The notes under the pieces: model-generated
What the model was told of the DNA's origin: nothing
Database searches by the model: none
Seen by the model: the letters and a program-made list of their open reading frames with translations, nothing else
Position numbers and translations under genes: made by a program
Assembly: GCA_963965975.1 (NCBI GenBank)
Contig: OZ014415.1
Location: forward strand, 6,329,001 to 6,393,000
Origin: Xestospongia bergquistia
Taxonomy: Eukaryota; Porifera; Demospongiae; Haplosclerida; Petrosiidae
Length of the DNA: 64,000 bases
Reading direction: 5' to 3'
Shown here: one piece after another, positions 10,770 through 21,791 of the stretch
Position numbering within the stretch: position 1 is the stretch's first letter
Layout: the number at the start of each line of letters is the position of its first letter

Positions 10770-12061
10770 TTATGTTGTAATGTTACTTTGATCCTTAAAA
10801 TTAACATCTTCAGTTTCATTTCCAATAACTGTCATTTCTTCATCATCTTCATTTCCAACAACGCCCATTTCTTTATCATCTTCATTTCCAACAACGTCCA
10901 TTTCTTTATCAGCTTCATTTCCAACAATGTCTATTTCTTGATCATCAGGTGTTTCATCTAGTATTGCACTTCCATTGCTTCCTTTCCTAAAATTGATTAT
11001 TGTTTTGCCATATTTCTGACACCAATGAACAACGAGTGTAAAAGTCATAGATGTCAAAAATATCATTATGATGAATAATATGGTAGCCCTTGTAGTATGG
11101 AATGCTTCATAATGACATTCAATTGTTGTGTAATTGATATTAAGATGTGGTAGATCTGTATAGCAACCAAATGTACATCCAAGTGGCTGAGTATTATCAA
11201 CTAAAAGATATCCACCAGAAGCAACCCATATCAAAGCCAATATTATGCATAAAATGACAGCCTTGTGCCTATTCTCCTTTGTCTTGTAAGCTTTATTAAT
11301 ATATGGTAAACCTATTACAACAACTAATATTGCCCATACAATAAGACTTATAACAAATACACTCCATTCTAAACACTTCTCGTGAAAAGGACAATATATA
11401 GTTACTTTTATTGGTATACCAGAAACTGCTGTAAACCAGGCATCTAAATCAAGTATAAGAGCCAATGACTGTACTATTATTTTCCAAGGCGACCACAAAG
11501 GCTCTTTATTTTCGTTTATAGAGTGTGTATCTTTGACTACATGAATTGATAGCATGTTTATCTTATTGACAAGTAGTGGTGTTAGTGTAAGCAATAGAAT
11601 AGCCAAAATAACAAGAGTATTCCCCACTTCATCTACAATCTCTCTGCACTTATAATCACAGTTTAAGTATTCCCCATAATTTAAAAATATGGTTCCAATT
11701 CTATTGCCCAGAAGATAAGACACACCAGCTAAAGCTGTTAACACATATGACACGACAATTGTAATAAAGTCCGTTTTACTTTTCTTTAAAATTATTCTCT
11801 GTCTAAAGATGATTGTTCCGAAAATAATGACAAGAGAAAAGATAATAAAGACGACTACTATCAACAATACAATTACCAGAAGAGCTATTATTCCATCTTC
11901 CATTGCATCCTTATTTAATAAATAGAAAATTTGGGCTATGAATCCTGCCAATATATTTAAGAGAATGACAAAAATTTTGAGAGTACACTCATTTAAATAT
12001 GCAAGACCCTAAACAACATAAAAAGCAATGATATTCAGATATTGGAGCAACTTACTTTCAT
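10770..12061 (-). CDS. Multi-pass membrane protein, tandem family (copy 4), repeat-bearing acidic tail
   Basis: Exon 1 is ATG AAA (12056-12061), the intron is 12009-12055 and exon 2 is 12008-10770, for 414 aa, the longest member. The membrane plan, cysteine loops and W-S-P-W-K block are as in copy 2. The N-terminal consensus H-L-N-E-Y is changed to Y-L-N-E-C. The tail carries about four tandem copies of a 12-residue unit (D-K-E-M-x-V-V-G-N-E-x-D), which makes it strongly acidic. Its last residues match the tails of the deleted remnants at 7016 and 10134, so those derive from a gene of this subtype. Function unknown. Confidence 0.72.
10815..10935 (-). repeat. 36-bp coding minisatellite in the tail of copy 4
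   Basis: About three and a half tandem repeats (plus strand ttatcatcttcatttccaac-like) encode the acidic unit E-M-x-V-V-G-N-E-D-D-K. All are multiples of three, so the frame is kept. The other members have at most one unit. Confidence 0.8.
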
Positions 12062-12760
12062 TGTCTTGTTTGCAAATGTTAACTATATGCATGATTACTT
12101 AACTGTATGACATCTAAATGATTTAGTGCCTGACTTTGAGGAAATAGTACGTACTGTTAAGTTTACACAATAGACTATAGACCATCTTTTGCTATTGTTA
12201 TAGCATATATGTAGTCACAATAGAGATTCCACATCCAACGTAAGTATAACTATAGTGATTGTGTAATGATCCCGATGTTTGGGAATATTACATTCAGAAA
12301 TATTATGAACAATGGTTGGTAATTGAATAAGATAGAGAAGACGACACTAAAGATTTTAAAATGCTTTCTCAGAATTTGACACCGTATGTTGTCTTTTTGC
12401 TAATTCAAGTCAGTTTCATACATATTCGATTTAGGAGCTATTCAATGCAACCTCTATTATAAATTGCAAACCAACTCAACTTTTCTGTAATTTTCACAAT
12501 CCTAAAAATGGCAAAAAATTTATAACAGCTATATGTATTGTACTATATGTATTGTACATGTCTCCTTGCTTAGACAATGTTAGCTAAATACAGCTTCAAT
12601 TTTGCCACCTAATCCTCTTGTATCAGACATAAAATAAATGAATTGTACAAATTAATGTATTATAGAATGTTTCTTTAATGTTGTTACTATTTTCATTACA
12701 TCACAAACATATTCTGAAAAGAGACACAGTTAAAGTAGATGAATACTAATTTTGTTCCAC
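12062..12760. other. Intergenic
   Basis: The first 70 bases hold the upstream flank of copy 4, with TATGACATCTAA near 12106. The rest is AT-rich. A weak trace of decayed family sequence may lie around 12420-12700, but I cannot support it as a feature. Confidence 0.4.
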
Positions 12761-13986
12761 TCAATTCACTTCCTTCCCAATTTCAGCTCCATTGCTATCA
12801 ATGTCTTTTCTGGTGTCATTATGTCCCATCTCTGTCATTTCATGTTCTCGGTTCTTGTTTGGTGAAGGAGCTGCTTGGTCATGAGGTAGTTGGTATGATT
12901 TTTTTCGATAAAAATTTTTCTTACACCAGTGAATGATAAGAGTGATAGTCAAAGACGATAAATATATAAAGATTGCAAACAAGATAACAAATCGTGTGAC
13001 ATGAAACTCAACAAATTGACAGTCGGTATCAGTACTGTTTTCTGAGGGTAAGTTAGTGTGGCAGCCAAATACACAACCAAATGGTTGAGTGTTGTCAGCC
13101 AAAATCAGCCCACCAGATGATACCCAAATAAAGCTAACTATTATGCAAAGAAAAAACACTTTTATAAAAAATTTCCTATTGCCTAATTTAATAACTTTTA
13201 TGACTCCAGGAATTACCATTATGATTAATAAAATTGCCCAGATAGTAAGACTAGCAGCAAATAATGCCCAGGAAAAATATAACTCCTGAGATGGACAGGA
13301 AATACTTGTATTCAGTGATATATCTGAAACTGCTGAAAACCATGCATCAAATTCAAGCATAAGTGCCATAGATTGGGCTGTGACTTTCCAAGGTGACCAA
13401 ATAGGATGATGACGAACAGTATTTGGTTCCTGCTCAGCTATGATATGATCTGAGAGAACTTTTGTTTTGTTGACATATGATGGTGTCAGTGAAAACAATA
13501 GAATGGCTAAAATAAGACATGTCTCATCGCTTTCAGTAAAAAGCTTTTGACAATTGTTTCCACAGCCAACAACATTTCCATAGCTAACAAATATTACTCC
13601 AAACTTATTACCAATGAGATAAAACAAACCAGCTAGAGCAGTCATCACATGGGCCACAACTATTGTTATATACTCAGCTTTGGTATGTTTCTTTAGTATC
13701 TTTTTCCTGAGCACTAATGTTCCTATAATTACAACACACGAGAAAACAATATAAATTAAAAGCATCATTGAAATAACAGTGAATGCAAAAATGGCTCCTT
13801 GTTTGTTGTTTTCTTCAACAAGAAAGAAGAATTGACTCATCATTGCAGCCAATATGGCTAACAATATCACAACAATTTTCAGTATGTATTCATTGAAAGG
13901 TTCATTGTCCTAATACAGTAGAGAAAGTACAATATAATAAATAATTGTAAAAAAATAAGTATAATAATTAAATAATTTACTACCAT
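12761..13986 (-). CDS. Multi-pass membrane protein, tandem family (copy 5)
   Basis: Exon 1 is ATG GTA (13981-13986), the intron is 13910-13980 and exon 2 is 13909-12761, for 384 aa starting M-V-D-N-E-P-F-N-E-Y. It is the most divergent intact member. It keeps the C-x3-C loop (C-G-N-N-C), W-S-P-W-K-V-T-A-Q-S, D-A-W-F-S-A-V-S, the three-cysteine loop before the last segment, and the H-V-T-R start of that segment. The tail is polar and carries P-S-P-N and E-M-T-E-M-G. The donor is gtaaat, weaker than in the other copies. It lies at the array edge and is followed in the opposite orientation by DMAP1. Confidence 0.7.
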
Positions 13987-14553
13987 GACTGCTTGGTAAA
14001 GTTTAATTAAGTCAGCTTCTTCACAGAGTTAGTTTGACACAAATCAAAAGTGTGTTTAGTGAGTTACAGGTAGTTAATATAGTCACTGTCAATTCACTGT
14101 CAGTAAGTGTCACATTATGTTTATTCTGTAATGATAAAATTAAGGAAGAGATCAAGCAATTTCCAAAGAAATTTTACACTGTTAGCTAAGCTGGTCAGTA
14201 GCCCATCAGATGATGTACTTAGTCTACCTTAATATAGAGCATAAAACTAGTAACAATCTCCACATCCATCAGATAATTTACCTCAGAATAGAACATGATA
14301 CTAATAACAATGTCCCCTTATGTTGTAATGTCAAAAACTGAAATACACTATATATATACAGCAAATGCAATGAATACATGTGATACACTGCATTCACTGA
14401 GGGCATTTTAGATAGGACATTAAGATAGAGTATGTAGAGTGGACATTAAATGTACACTTGAGTAGCCCGTTATGTCAGCGTCTGGCTCAGTTCTCCGTTT
14501 TGAGCACGTCATTGTTTACCAAGTGGGTGTGGTTAATGTACAATTTTGAAAAT
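13987..14553. other. Divergent intergenic region between membrane copy 5 and DMAP1
   Basis: This spacer must hold the promoters of both the leftward membrane gene and the rightward DMAP1 gene. A short TA repeat lies near 14350. No other gene is seen. Confidence 0.5.
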
Positions 14554-17500
14554 ATGGCTGATCAAGATGTGAAAGATATTTTGGAAATGGACAGAGATCC
14601 TCAGACACCACAACTTTCCAAAGAGGCTATCCTGGGAATTACAAAAGTATTGAAATGAATTAAGTAGCATGGCAAAAGTTCAATAGAGATCAGATACAAC
14701 CTAGTTTATTTAAGTTTGGATTAATAATTTGTATAAAGTCCTTGTGCATTCTACATAATTTCTTCCTTTATTGGCATATTATAATAATGAATAAACAATA
14801 TCGGGAACAATGATGTAATATGATTATATACATGTAAACCACACCCACTAATATATGTATGTGTTCAATATGTTGTATTTATATCTTTTATCTCTTTGTA
14901 CATATAACTATATTTAGGACTCAAAGAAAGTGAAGAAACTTGAGTCTACCTTTCGGCGTCCTTCTGGTATGAATCGTGAAGTATATGCTCTGTTGTATTC
15001 AGATACTTATACAAGGTATATCTCAGAGCTTGCATCCATGTTTTATCACCAGATTTCCTGAAATTTAAGTTCAAGGGATCTGGGAATGAGACTGATTATG
15101 CTAATATTTATGAGACCCTATATATATTTTAGTTTGTACTAGTGTTATTTATATACCGTAAGGGTATAAATTTTCGTGGGGGATTTAATTTCGTTGTATT
15201 CGTGGGTTGTTGTGTTATCACAAATTTAACTTTTATTCTACCCACGCATAATCACACAAAGGGATTCGTGTCAGTTAGTTCTTTCATTTTTACACTGAAG
15301 TACTTCTCCGTCAACTGCCTCCCAGGTTTCTTGTATATATGGTACCCTCTCACCATGGATTCATAGGAATAGGTAGTCATACTTCGCGATAATCACGCTT
15401 GTGTTCACAACACGTGTCTGATACCACACCCATTAATTAATACTTCACACCCACTAAACACGAATGTTAATACCCACGAAATTTAAATGATAAAGCAAAA
15501 TTAAAAAAAGCATGAAAATTTAAACCCACAAAAATTTGTACCCTTACGGTATATTTAGTCATGTACTTGTAAATATGATGTATATTACTATAGTGGTTTG
15601 TTGTTTCTTTTCATGTTTAGTGAACCTTCTCTTATGCCAACTGATACTGGATCAGGATATCGACAACCTAAAGCTCGACTTGGTAGGAAACATGTCCGAC
15701 CTTGGAAATGGATGACATTTACTAACTCAGCCAGAAATGTAGGTATTATATATAAGGAGTGTAAGAAAATAAATGCATTGCTCCTCTTTGTCTGTATGTC
15801 TGTCTGTCTCTCTCTCTCTCTCTGTCTCTCTTTCTCTTTAGGATGGGTTAGTATTGTCACACTGGCGTCGTACTACTGAAGAAGGCAAAGATTATCCATT
15901 CGCTCAGTTTAACAAACAACTCAACATAGAGTCTTATACTGAAGATGAATATATTGTACATATTATTATTATTATATTCATCTATTACCTCACTCATCTA
16001 TCCATTAATTACATCCATTCATTTTTTCTGTTATATTATAGAGTTGTCTACAAGATCCAAATTGGACAAAAGAAGAAACTGATCATTTGTTTGAATTATG
16101 CAAGTAATTTAATAATTCCTTTATACAATAAACTATTTGTCATTTCTTTGATAGACAGTTTGAATTGAGATTCATTGTCATACAAGACAGATATGATACC
16201 ACAAAATTCCAGGTATTTATATTATAAAATTCATTCCTCCCTCAATACTCCATTTTTTACTCTCTCCTGTCCTTCTTCCTTCTTTCTTATCCTCTTCCTA
16301 CTTCTTTCTCCTCCATTGTAAAGAAACGTTCAGTGGAGGATCTTAAGGAGCGATATTACAGTGTATGTAATAGACTGTCAAAGTTACGTAATCCACTTAT
16401 AGATGAGAGTACATTGATTGCATTTGATGCTCCTCATGAAACTAAAAGAAAAATACAACTTGAGAGATTATTGAATAGAACTAGAGAGCAAGTAAGAATG
16501 GACAAAATTAATGATAGGACAAAACTGTTGTTAAAGAACTAGTATTATTGATAGGTAGTAGGATGTGGTAGAGGAAGTTACTGTCTTTATTGTATGCTAG
16601 GTAGAAGAAGAGGAAATGTTAGTAACAGAGTTAAAGAAGATAGAGTTAAGGAAAAAAGAAAGAGAAAAGAAGCAACAAGATTTACAGAAACTTATTACAG
16701 CTGCTGAACAAAACACAGACAGGTAAATTTAAAACACTAGTTACTATGAATTGTCTGCTAGTCCACTTTGTTCATATGGTAAATCATAATAGAAGTTACT
16801 ATAGCACACTCTGAAGTTTTAAGAACATGATAGTTTTATTACTAGACAATTTTATTTATCAAGGACACATCTCTAGCAAATATACTTTCTTAAAGTATTA
16901 ACTTTAGAAAAGTAGCTTTACAGTTTTACTTTATTATCAGGTGTGTGTGTGTGTGTGTATGTTCTGTTAATTTGTAGTGCTCGTAAAAGTCAAAAGAAGG
17001 CCAATCCTAAGAAAGTCAAATCATTTGGTGGTATAGCCACACCCAAACCTCCATCTGAAGCAGCTATGGTGTTCAAAACATTTGATAAATCAAGTGGAGC
17101 TACTTTAAGAAGTAGTAAAACAAAGTTTCCTCTTACATTAGGACAAAAGAAAACTAAAACAATAGAACAAATCCTTGAAGAACTTGGAGTAGGTAAGTCA
17201 TATTACATATTGTAATGATGGTGGTGGCAGTAGTGATAGTGGTAGTGGTGGTAGTAGTGATAGTGGTAGTGGTGATATTGGTAGTGGTGGTAGTAGTGAT
17301 ATTGGTGGTGGTGGTGGTGGTGGTAGTGGTGGTAGTAGTGATATTGGTGGTGGTAGTAGTGATAGTGGTAGTGGTGGTAGTAGTGATAGTGGTGATAGTG
17401 GTAGTGGTGATATTGGTAGTGGTGGTAGTAGTGATATTGGTGGTGGTGGTGGTGGTAGTGGTGGCAGTAGTGATAGTGGTAGTGGTGATAGTGATAGTGG

Positions 17501-18869
17501 TGGTAGTAGTGATAGTGGTAGTAGTGATAGTGGTAGTAGTGATAGTGGTAGTGGTGGTAGTGGTAGTGGTGGTAGTATCATATTATATATAATATTATAC
17601 AATACTTACTGTTATTATATACATATAGATGTTCGTCCAATGCCAACTGAACAGGTGTGTCTTCAATTTAATGAACTGAGGTAAAGTTTATATCATTTAT
17701 AATATAATAGTTGACTGAATTGATTCTGTAATAGCTACATACAATAGAGATAATTTTATTAATAATATACAATAGCTATATACAATAGAGATAATGTTAT
17801 AATATTCATTAATAGATCAGATTTACAAGTAGATATATAATAGGAGCACATATTGAGAAACTCCCGCATAATTAATTAAAATCCCACTTGGGAGTCATAT
17901 TATTATATTTAAGTTATAAATATTAATATTATGGTTGTGTGCAAGGCCTATACATGAATATTAACTGAACAATCTTGCTTCAACGTTAATCATTGTCATG
18001 CAAACTAAAACACTTGTTTTGCCTTAAGACAGTGTTTACTATACTATCATAGCCTATAACAGAACCTACTTATGGTTGTTTACAACTGACCATCATCATT
18101 ATACTGGTAGTCTAAATATAATAACATAACTCCTGATAGCTCTACCTGGCATTTTAATCAATTACATGGGAGCTTTACACTTCTTCCCTCATTCTATCTT
18201 TTCTCATTATATATAGTTACATTGACTTTTATTTTTATTTACAATATCTTTCATTTATAGAAATGACCTACTACTGTTACTAGAACTCAAGTCAGCTTGT
18301 GATGTGTGTGACTTTGAGCTACAATCTCTTAAGTAAGTACATTAATACAATATATTAATATATATTATAATATACAATAATAATAATATATAATATTATA
18401 ATATATATATATATATGTACATGTATTATTGATACATGTAATGTAGACATCGTCATGAAGCACTTCCACCTGATAAACAAAGTAGAATAATCCTACCAGG
18501 TATCGATTTAAATAAAGTAATATTGTTTAATTGTTTTATTAGTAGATGCTGCTCCATCAACTCCTAAAAAAGTAAGCAATACAGATCTAATGTTCCATGT
18601 TCTATTTTATTGTCCATATCTTTCATACTTTAGTCCTCTTTACAGTTTATGGAGGTAGTCAGTCAGGCAACACAAGGAGTAAGTACTTTATTGCTAGTTA
18701 ATGTAAATGACTGAATTGTTTTTAAATAATATTTAATTTTGTAGTAAAGTAATATCTTTTAGTTATGGTTTTAATGACTTCTTTTATTAGTTATTACTTC
18801 TTTTGTTCTTTTTAGCGCAAGAGACGTACTACAGTATTGGAATCAGCTTTAAAGAAAAAGAAAACATAA
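14554..18869 (+). CDS. DMAP1: DMAP1 (DNA methyltransferase 1-associated protein 1) homologue
   Basis: I assembled 15 exons: 14554-14646, 14918-15015, 15621-15738, 15842-15955, 16042-16103, 16155-16212, 16324-16491, 16601-16722, 16978-17192, 17629-17680, 18261-18332, 18447-18499, 18546-18571, 18634-18678 and 18816-18869. All have GT..AG borders and compatible phases, and they encode 449 aa, close to the usual DMAP1 length. Hallmarks in order are M-x-R-E-V-Y-A-L-L-Y, V-R-P-W-K-W-M-x-F-T-N, H-W-R-R with E-E-G-K-D-Y-P-F-A, the SANT-like W-T-K-E-E-T-D-H-L-F and D-R-Y-D. They are followed by R-S-V-E-D-L-K-E-R-Y-Y, L-Q-K-L-I-T-A-A, and a C-terminal region ending in a basic K-R-R and K-K-K-K. DMAP1 is a nuclear subunit of the NuA4/TIP60 and SRCAP chromatin complexes. 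The exact start of exon 14 is less certain, because a second acceptor lies at about 18645. Confidence 0.93.
15151..15554. mobile_element. MITE in DMAP1 intron 2
   Basis: The ends form terminal inverted repeats of about 24 bases with one mismatch: ATATACCGTAAGGGTATAAA at the left, and its complement ending CCCTTACGGTATAT at the right. The inverted homology continues with cccac motifs inside. There is no coding capacity, and the length is about 404 bp. The flanks fit a TA-type target duplication, but this cannot be proved without an empty site. Confidence 0.8.
15788..15836 (+). repeat. TCTG/TC microsatellite at the 3' end of DMAP1 intron 3
   Basis: Runs of tctg and tc end only a few bases before the acceptor of exon 4, so they form an unusually long polypyrimidine tract. 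Confidence 0.8.
17217..17577 (+). repeat. Trinucleotide (GGT/AGT/GAT) repeat in DMAP1 intron 9
   Basis: About 360 bases of ggt, agt, gat and att triplets form a compound purine-rich tract between exons 9 and 10. Both strands stay open through it only because it is a triplet repeat. It is not a gene. Confidence 0.95.
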
Positions 18870-19063
18870 CAAAACTACTTTATTTACATAATTCACTTAA
18901 CAAAGTTAACAACATACATATGTCAATAAGTCAGTTATTTGGTTATTTTACCATTAATTGGTAACTAAGCCTCAAGCCAGACTCTTGAAATAATATAAAA
19001 ACTACATGGATACAATTGTGTTATATTACTTGCTTTAAAAGCATGTGATAGTAGCTACTAGTT

Positions 19064-20128
19064 ATGAATTTATTCATTGTTATTACTAAAGGTGTGGTAA
19101 GTGCTGTCACATGTTGTAATAAGGGAATGAGGTTCTGGAATCATTACAAGGTAGTGGCTGGAGTATTGTCCAGGAGACTCTATGCTACCTTGCCAGAGAA
19201 GGGAAGACAATATCTTAGGGAGTTCAATAAGAGGACACAGGCTGTGTTACCAGTTGGTCTGGAACTGTTACAAACCACTCGATACAAAGTGGAGAGTGTA
19301 AAACAACACACTGAATATTTAGAAAGAGAATTTGAGAGAGCTAGACAAGATCTCAATGAAGCAACCAAAGTTCTTGACAAAACAAAGACTGATTTACAAA
19401 ACCTTTATTCTCGACGTGAACTTGAGTATCGTAAGACAAAATCTGATGTTCGTGTTATTCGAGAAATTAATGAGGAAGAGAATGTTTTGAAGGAGAGAGA
19501 GGAGAAAGAACAGTCAAAAGTTGATGAATTTTTGAGGAGAGAGACAGAACTGTTTGAGTTGACTCGCTCATCAAATGAAACATTATATAAAACAGCACGA
19601 AATTATGCAAATCGTTTTATAGTCCTTGGTATTAGTATTGGTACTGTGCTAAGTTTATGGAAAGCATATCGCTACTTTAAACCTCCTGTTGTAATGTTTC
19701 CTGATGATCCTAATAACATGTCAGCATTAGTTGATGGAGTTAGAAGACTAGATACACACAATGAATCTTTAACTAACACTGTCCTTTATGAAATGAAGTG
19801 TCAGAGTCAATGTTTGAAGGATGTTCAAAAAGATCAGGAGACAACTTTAAAAGATGTGAAGGACATTTTATCTACTCTACAAACTCAGACCAAGTTCTTA
19901 GAGAGTAAAGAGAGTCATGACATATACTCTGATATCAAAGATCTACAAAATGAAGTACATGTTAATACAAAACTTTTAAAGGACTTACTTCATCAAAGAG
20001 ATATCTGGTCATCAAATAATAATGTATTATCTAATGATTTTGTATTGACAGTTAGTATTGCAATAGCTGCTGGTATTGTCAGTGCTACAATACCAGTAGT
20101 TGGATATCTAGTGTACTTTTATAGATGA
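19064..20128 (+). CDS. CCDC51: MITOK/CCDC51-like mitochondrial coiled-coil membrane protein
   Basis: Single-exon frame of 354 aa. The N-terminus is basic and hydroxylated, with few acidic residues up to about residue 45 and an R-R-L-Y-A-T site typical of a mitochondrial presequence. A long charged coiled coil runs from about 65 to 170. A membrane segment lies at about 185-199, then a second polar helical region (about 225-310), then a C-terminal membrane segment at 327-351. This two-membrane, coiled-coil plan matches the CCDC51 family, the proposed pore subunit of the mitochondrial ATP-sensitive potassium channel. It is somewhat shorter than vertebrate members. The assignment rests on architecture and weak sequence likeness. 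Its 3' end is copied several times further right (37131, 63838). An ATG at 19127 is an alternative start but would lose half the presequence. Confidence 0.62.
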   Translation: MNLFIVITKGVVSAVTCCNKGMRFWNHYKVVAGVLSRRLYATLPEKGRQYLREFNKRTQAVLPVGLELLQTTRYKVESVKQHTEYLEREFERARQDLNEATKVLDKTKTDLQNLYSRRELEYRKTKSDVRVIREINEEENVLKEREEKEQSKVDEFLRRETELFELTRSSNETLYKTARNYANRFIVLGISIGTVLSLWKAYRYFKPPVVMFPDDPNNMSALVDGVRRLDTHNESLTNTVLYEMKCQSQCLKDVQKDQETTLKDVKDILSTLQTQTKFLESKESHDIYSDIKDLQNEVHVNTKLLKDLLHQRDIWSSNNNVLSNDFVLTVSIAIAAGIVSATIPVVGYLVYFYR

Positions 20129-20208
20129 ATATACTAGCAACTTATTGACTAATTTATTTATAAGGAACAATACTTAATACTTATTAGTTTATATTATATG
20201 CCCTTGAA

Positions 20209-20658
20209 GATGTAGCTTCAGCTTTCAACTACCTTAATTTATGGAAACCTGACCCTATTATCCATCGAGATATTAGTAGCCCTAATGTCCTGTTAGAACC
20301 ATCAGTAGGTGATAGCTTTAAAGCTAAAGTAACTGATTATGGAGCAGCTAACCTTCAACAACAAGTCAAGACAGATATGCCAGGAAACCCAGCCTATGCT
20401 TCCCCAGAGTCTCGTTACCCAGATGATCACAGTCCAGCAATGGATGTCTACAGCTACTCTGTACTCCTGATGGAGATGATTCTTCATCGTCCATCTGCTA
20501 TGACAGTTCCTAAGAGAGAAGAACAAGCTAATCACATATCATGGCCTCCTATGTCCTCTCTCATTCAGAAGTGTCTCAACCAAGATTGTTATTGTCGTCC
20601 AACTATGAGCCAGATCTTAGATCAACTCAAACTAAAATTAAAATGTATAATAAACTAG
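20209..20658 (+). pseudogene. Kinase C-lobe fragment of the kelch-kinase family
   Basis: About 149 codons of the family kinase domain are open without a stop. The fragment begins abruptly at D-V-A-S-A-F-N-Y-L, just before the catalytic loop H-R-D-I-S-S-P-N. It runs through D-Y-G, S-P-E and the end of the domain, then a short changed tail. The kelch, coiled-coil and N-lobe parts are missing. The left junction is with the 3' flank of the MITOK-like gene, within cccttgaaga, a sequence also present at the MITOK remnant near 37390. It is therefore a breakpoint product of the local duplication. Confidence 0.85.
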
Positions 20659-21791
20659 AACTGAACTATGTGATATATTTTCTAGTTATTAGAACTTAAT
20701 ACTTTTGCCACTTTTTAGTTATGAGTTATACTGTTGTCTGCAGTTAATTTATTGTAATAACATGCAACTGTTACAACTGTGCTAGTTGGGTACTATTGTC
20801 TCTGACCATTGGTTTGGTCTCAGAACATCAACTCCCATTATGTTCACTATTGCAATATCAAGTATCAAAATGTCAACTTCCCAAAATGGCAGTTATAAAG
20901 AATTGCATTAGAACGCTAAAGTTGTACATATAACTTAAAAGTTCAACAACATACATTAAAGTGTTGATATAGTTGCTCAGAGATATTTTCCTAACCTCCA
21001 TCCATTCTTTCCTTAAATCTCTAAAATTTTTTGTCTATTCTACTAATTCTGTGGACACCATATTTGTGTTTACAAATCAAGGCCAATCTCAGAGTGTAGT
21101 TATGAACAGCTGTCAGTGAGTTTGGAGGTTTTATGTTTAGTAATGGCTGTGCATATAATTATAGTATTTTATACACCTAAGAAATTCTTAACAAGTAAAC
21201 TATTATTTAATTTTGATGAGTGGAAACATCTTATATCTAAAGCTTTATAATATGCACACACTCTCTCTCTTATCTGACACTTGTCATTGTCACCTGTCAT
21301 TTATAAGAGAGTGTATACACACAGTACTACTATAACACTTTATCTTATCAGTACATCAGTTATGATTGATAATCTAATTAGACAGTAGTGATTTATATGT
21401 ACCACTAATATAAACACATCAATGTAGTCACCTTCCATTATAGAGATAACATCCACTTATCTTTGTATATATCAACAAGATGGATGATCTAACTTACAAC
21501 ACCTAATCAAATTCTACAACAAACATTTGTAGTATACCTTATTTAATGTGTTAATATTAGGACATATATTGGAACAAAACATGTTTGTAAGATTATCATT
21601 TTAATATGAGTTTTCCCCAGCCCAATTGAATAACACAATAACCCAGTTGTTTTACTAATCCAGTGTTATTATATTTCTAGTTATATTATTTCTTCATTAC
21701 TGAAATCCTAAATCCACAATTTTGTATTACCATATATATATATATATATATATATATATCAATGAGCCCCACCTATAGCTATGAATTAATC
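20659..21791. other. Spacer upstream of kelch-kinase gene 1 (class A flank)
   Basis: This is family-conserved non-coding DNA: the 3' flank of the kinase exon, then the shared block with actctctctcttatctgaca. Next comes a short ATG frame at 21480 (M-D-D-L, interrupted here) that is repeated elsewhere. A TA microsatellite lies at 21731-21760. The class A block gagccccacctatagctatg lies directly before the ATG. Confidence 0.6.

Noticed and set aside
15854-16168. Single long frame across DMAP1 exons 4-5 and the intron between
   Set aside because: Read-through of an AT-rich intron. The spliced model matches DMAP1 in order and phase.
17198-17602. Long open frames on both strands (poly-valine-like on one, proline/leucine-rich on the other)
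   Set aside because: They are translations of the GGT/AGT/GAT triplet repeat in a DMAP1 intron. No start context or homology.
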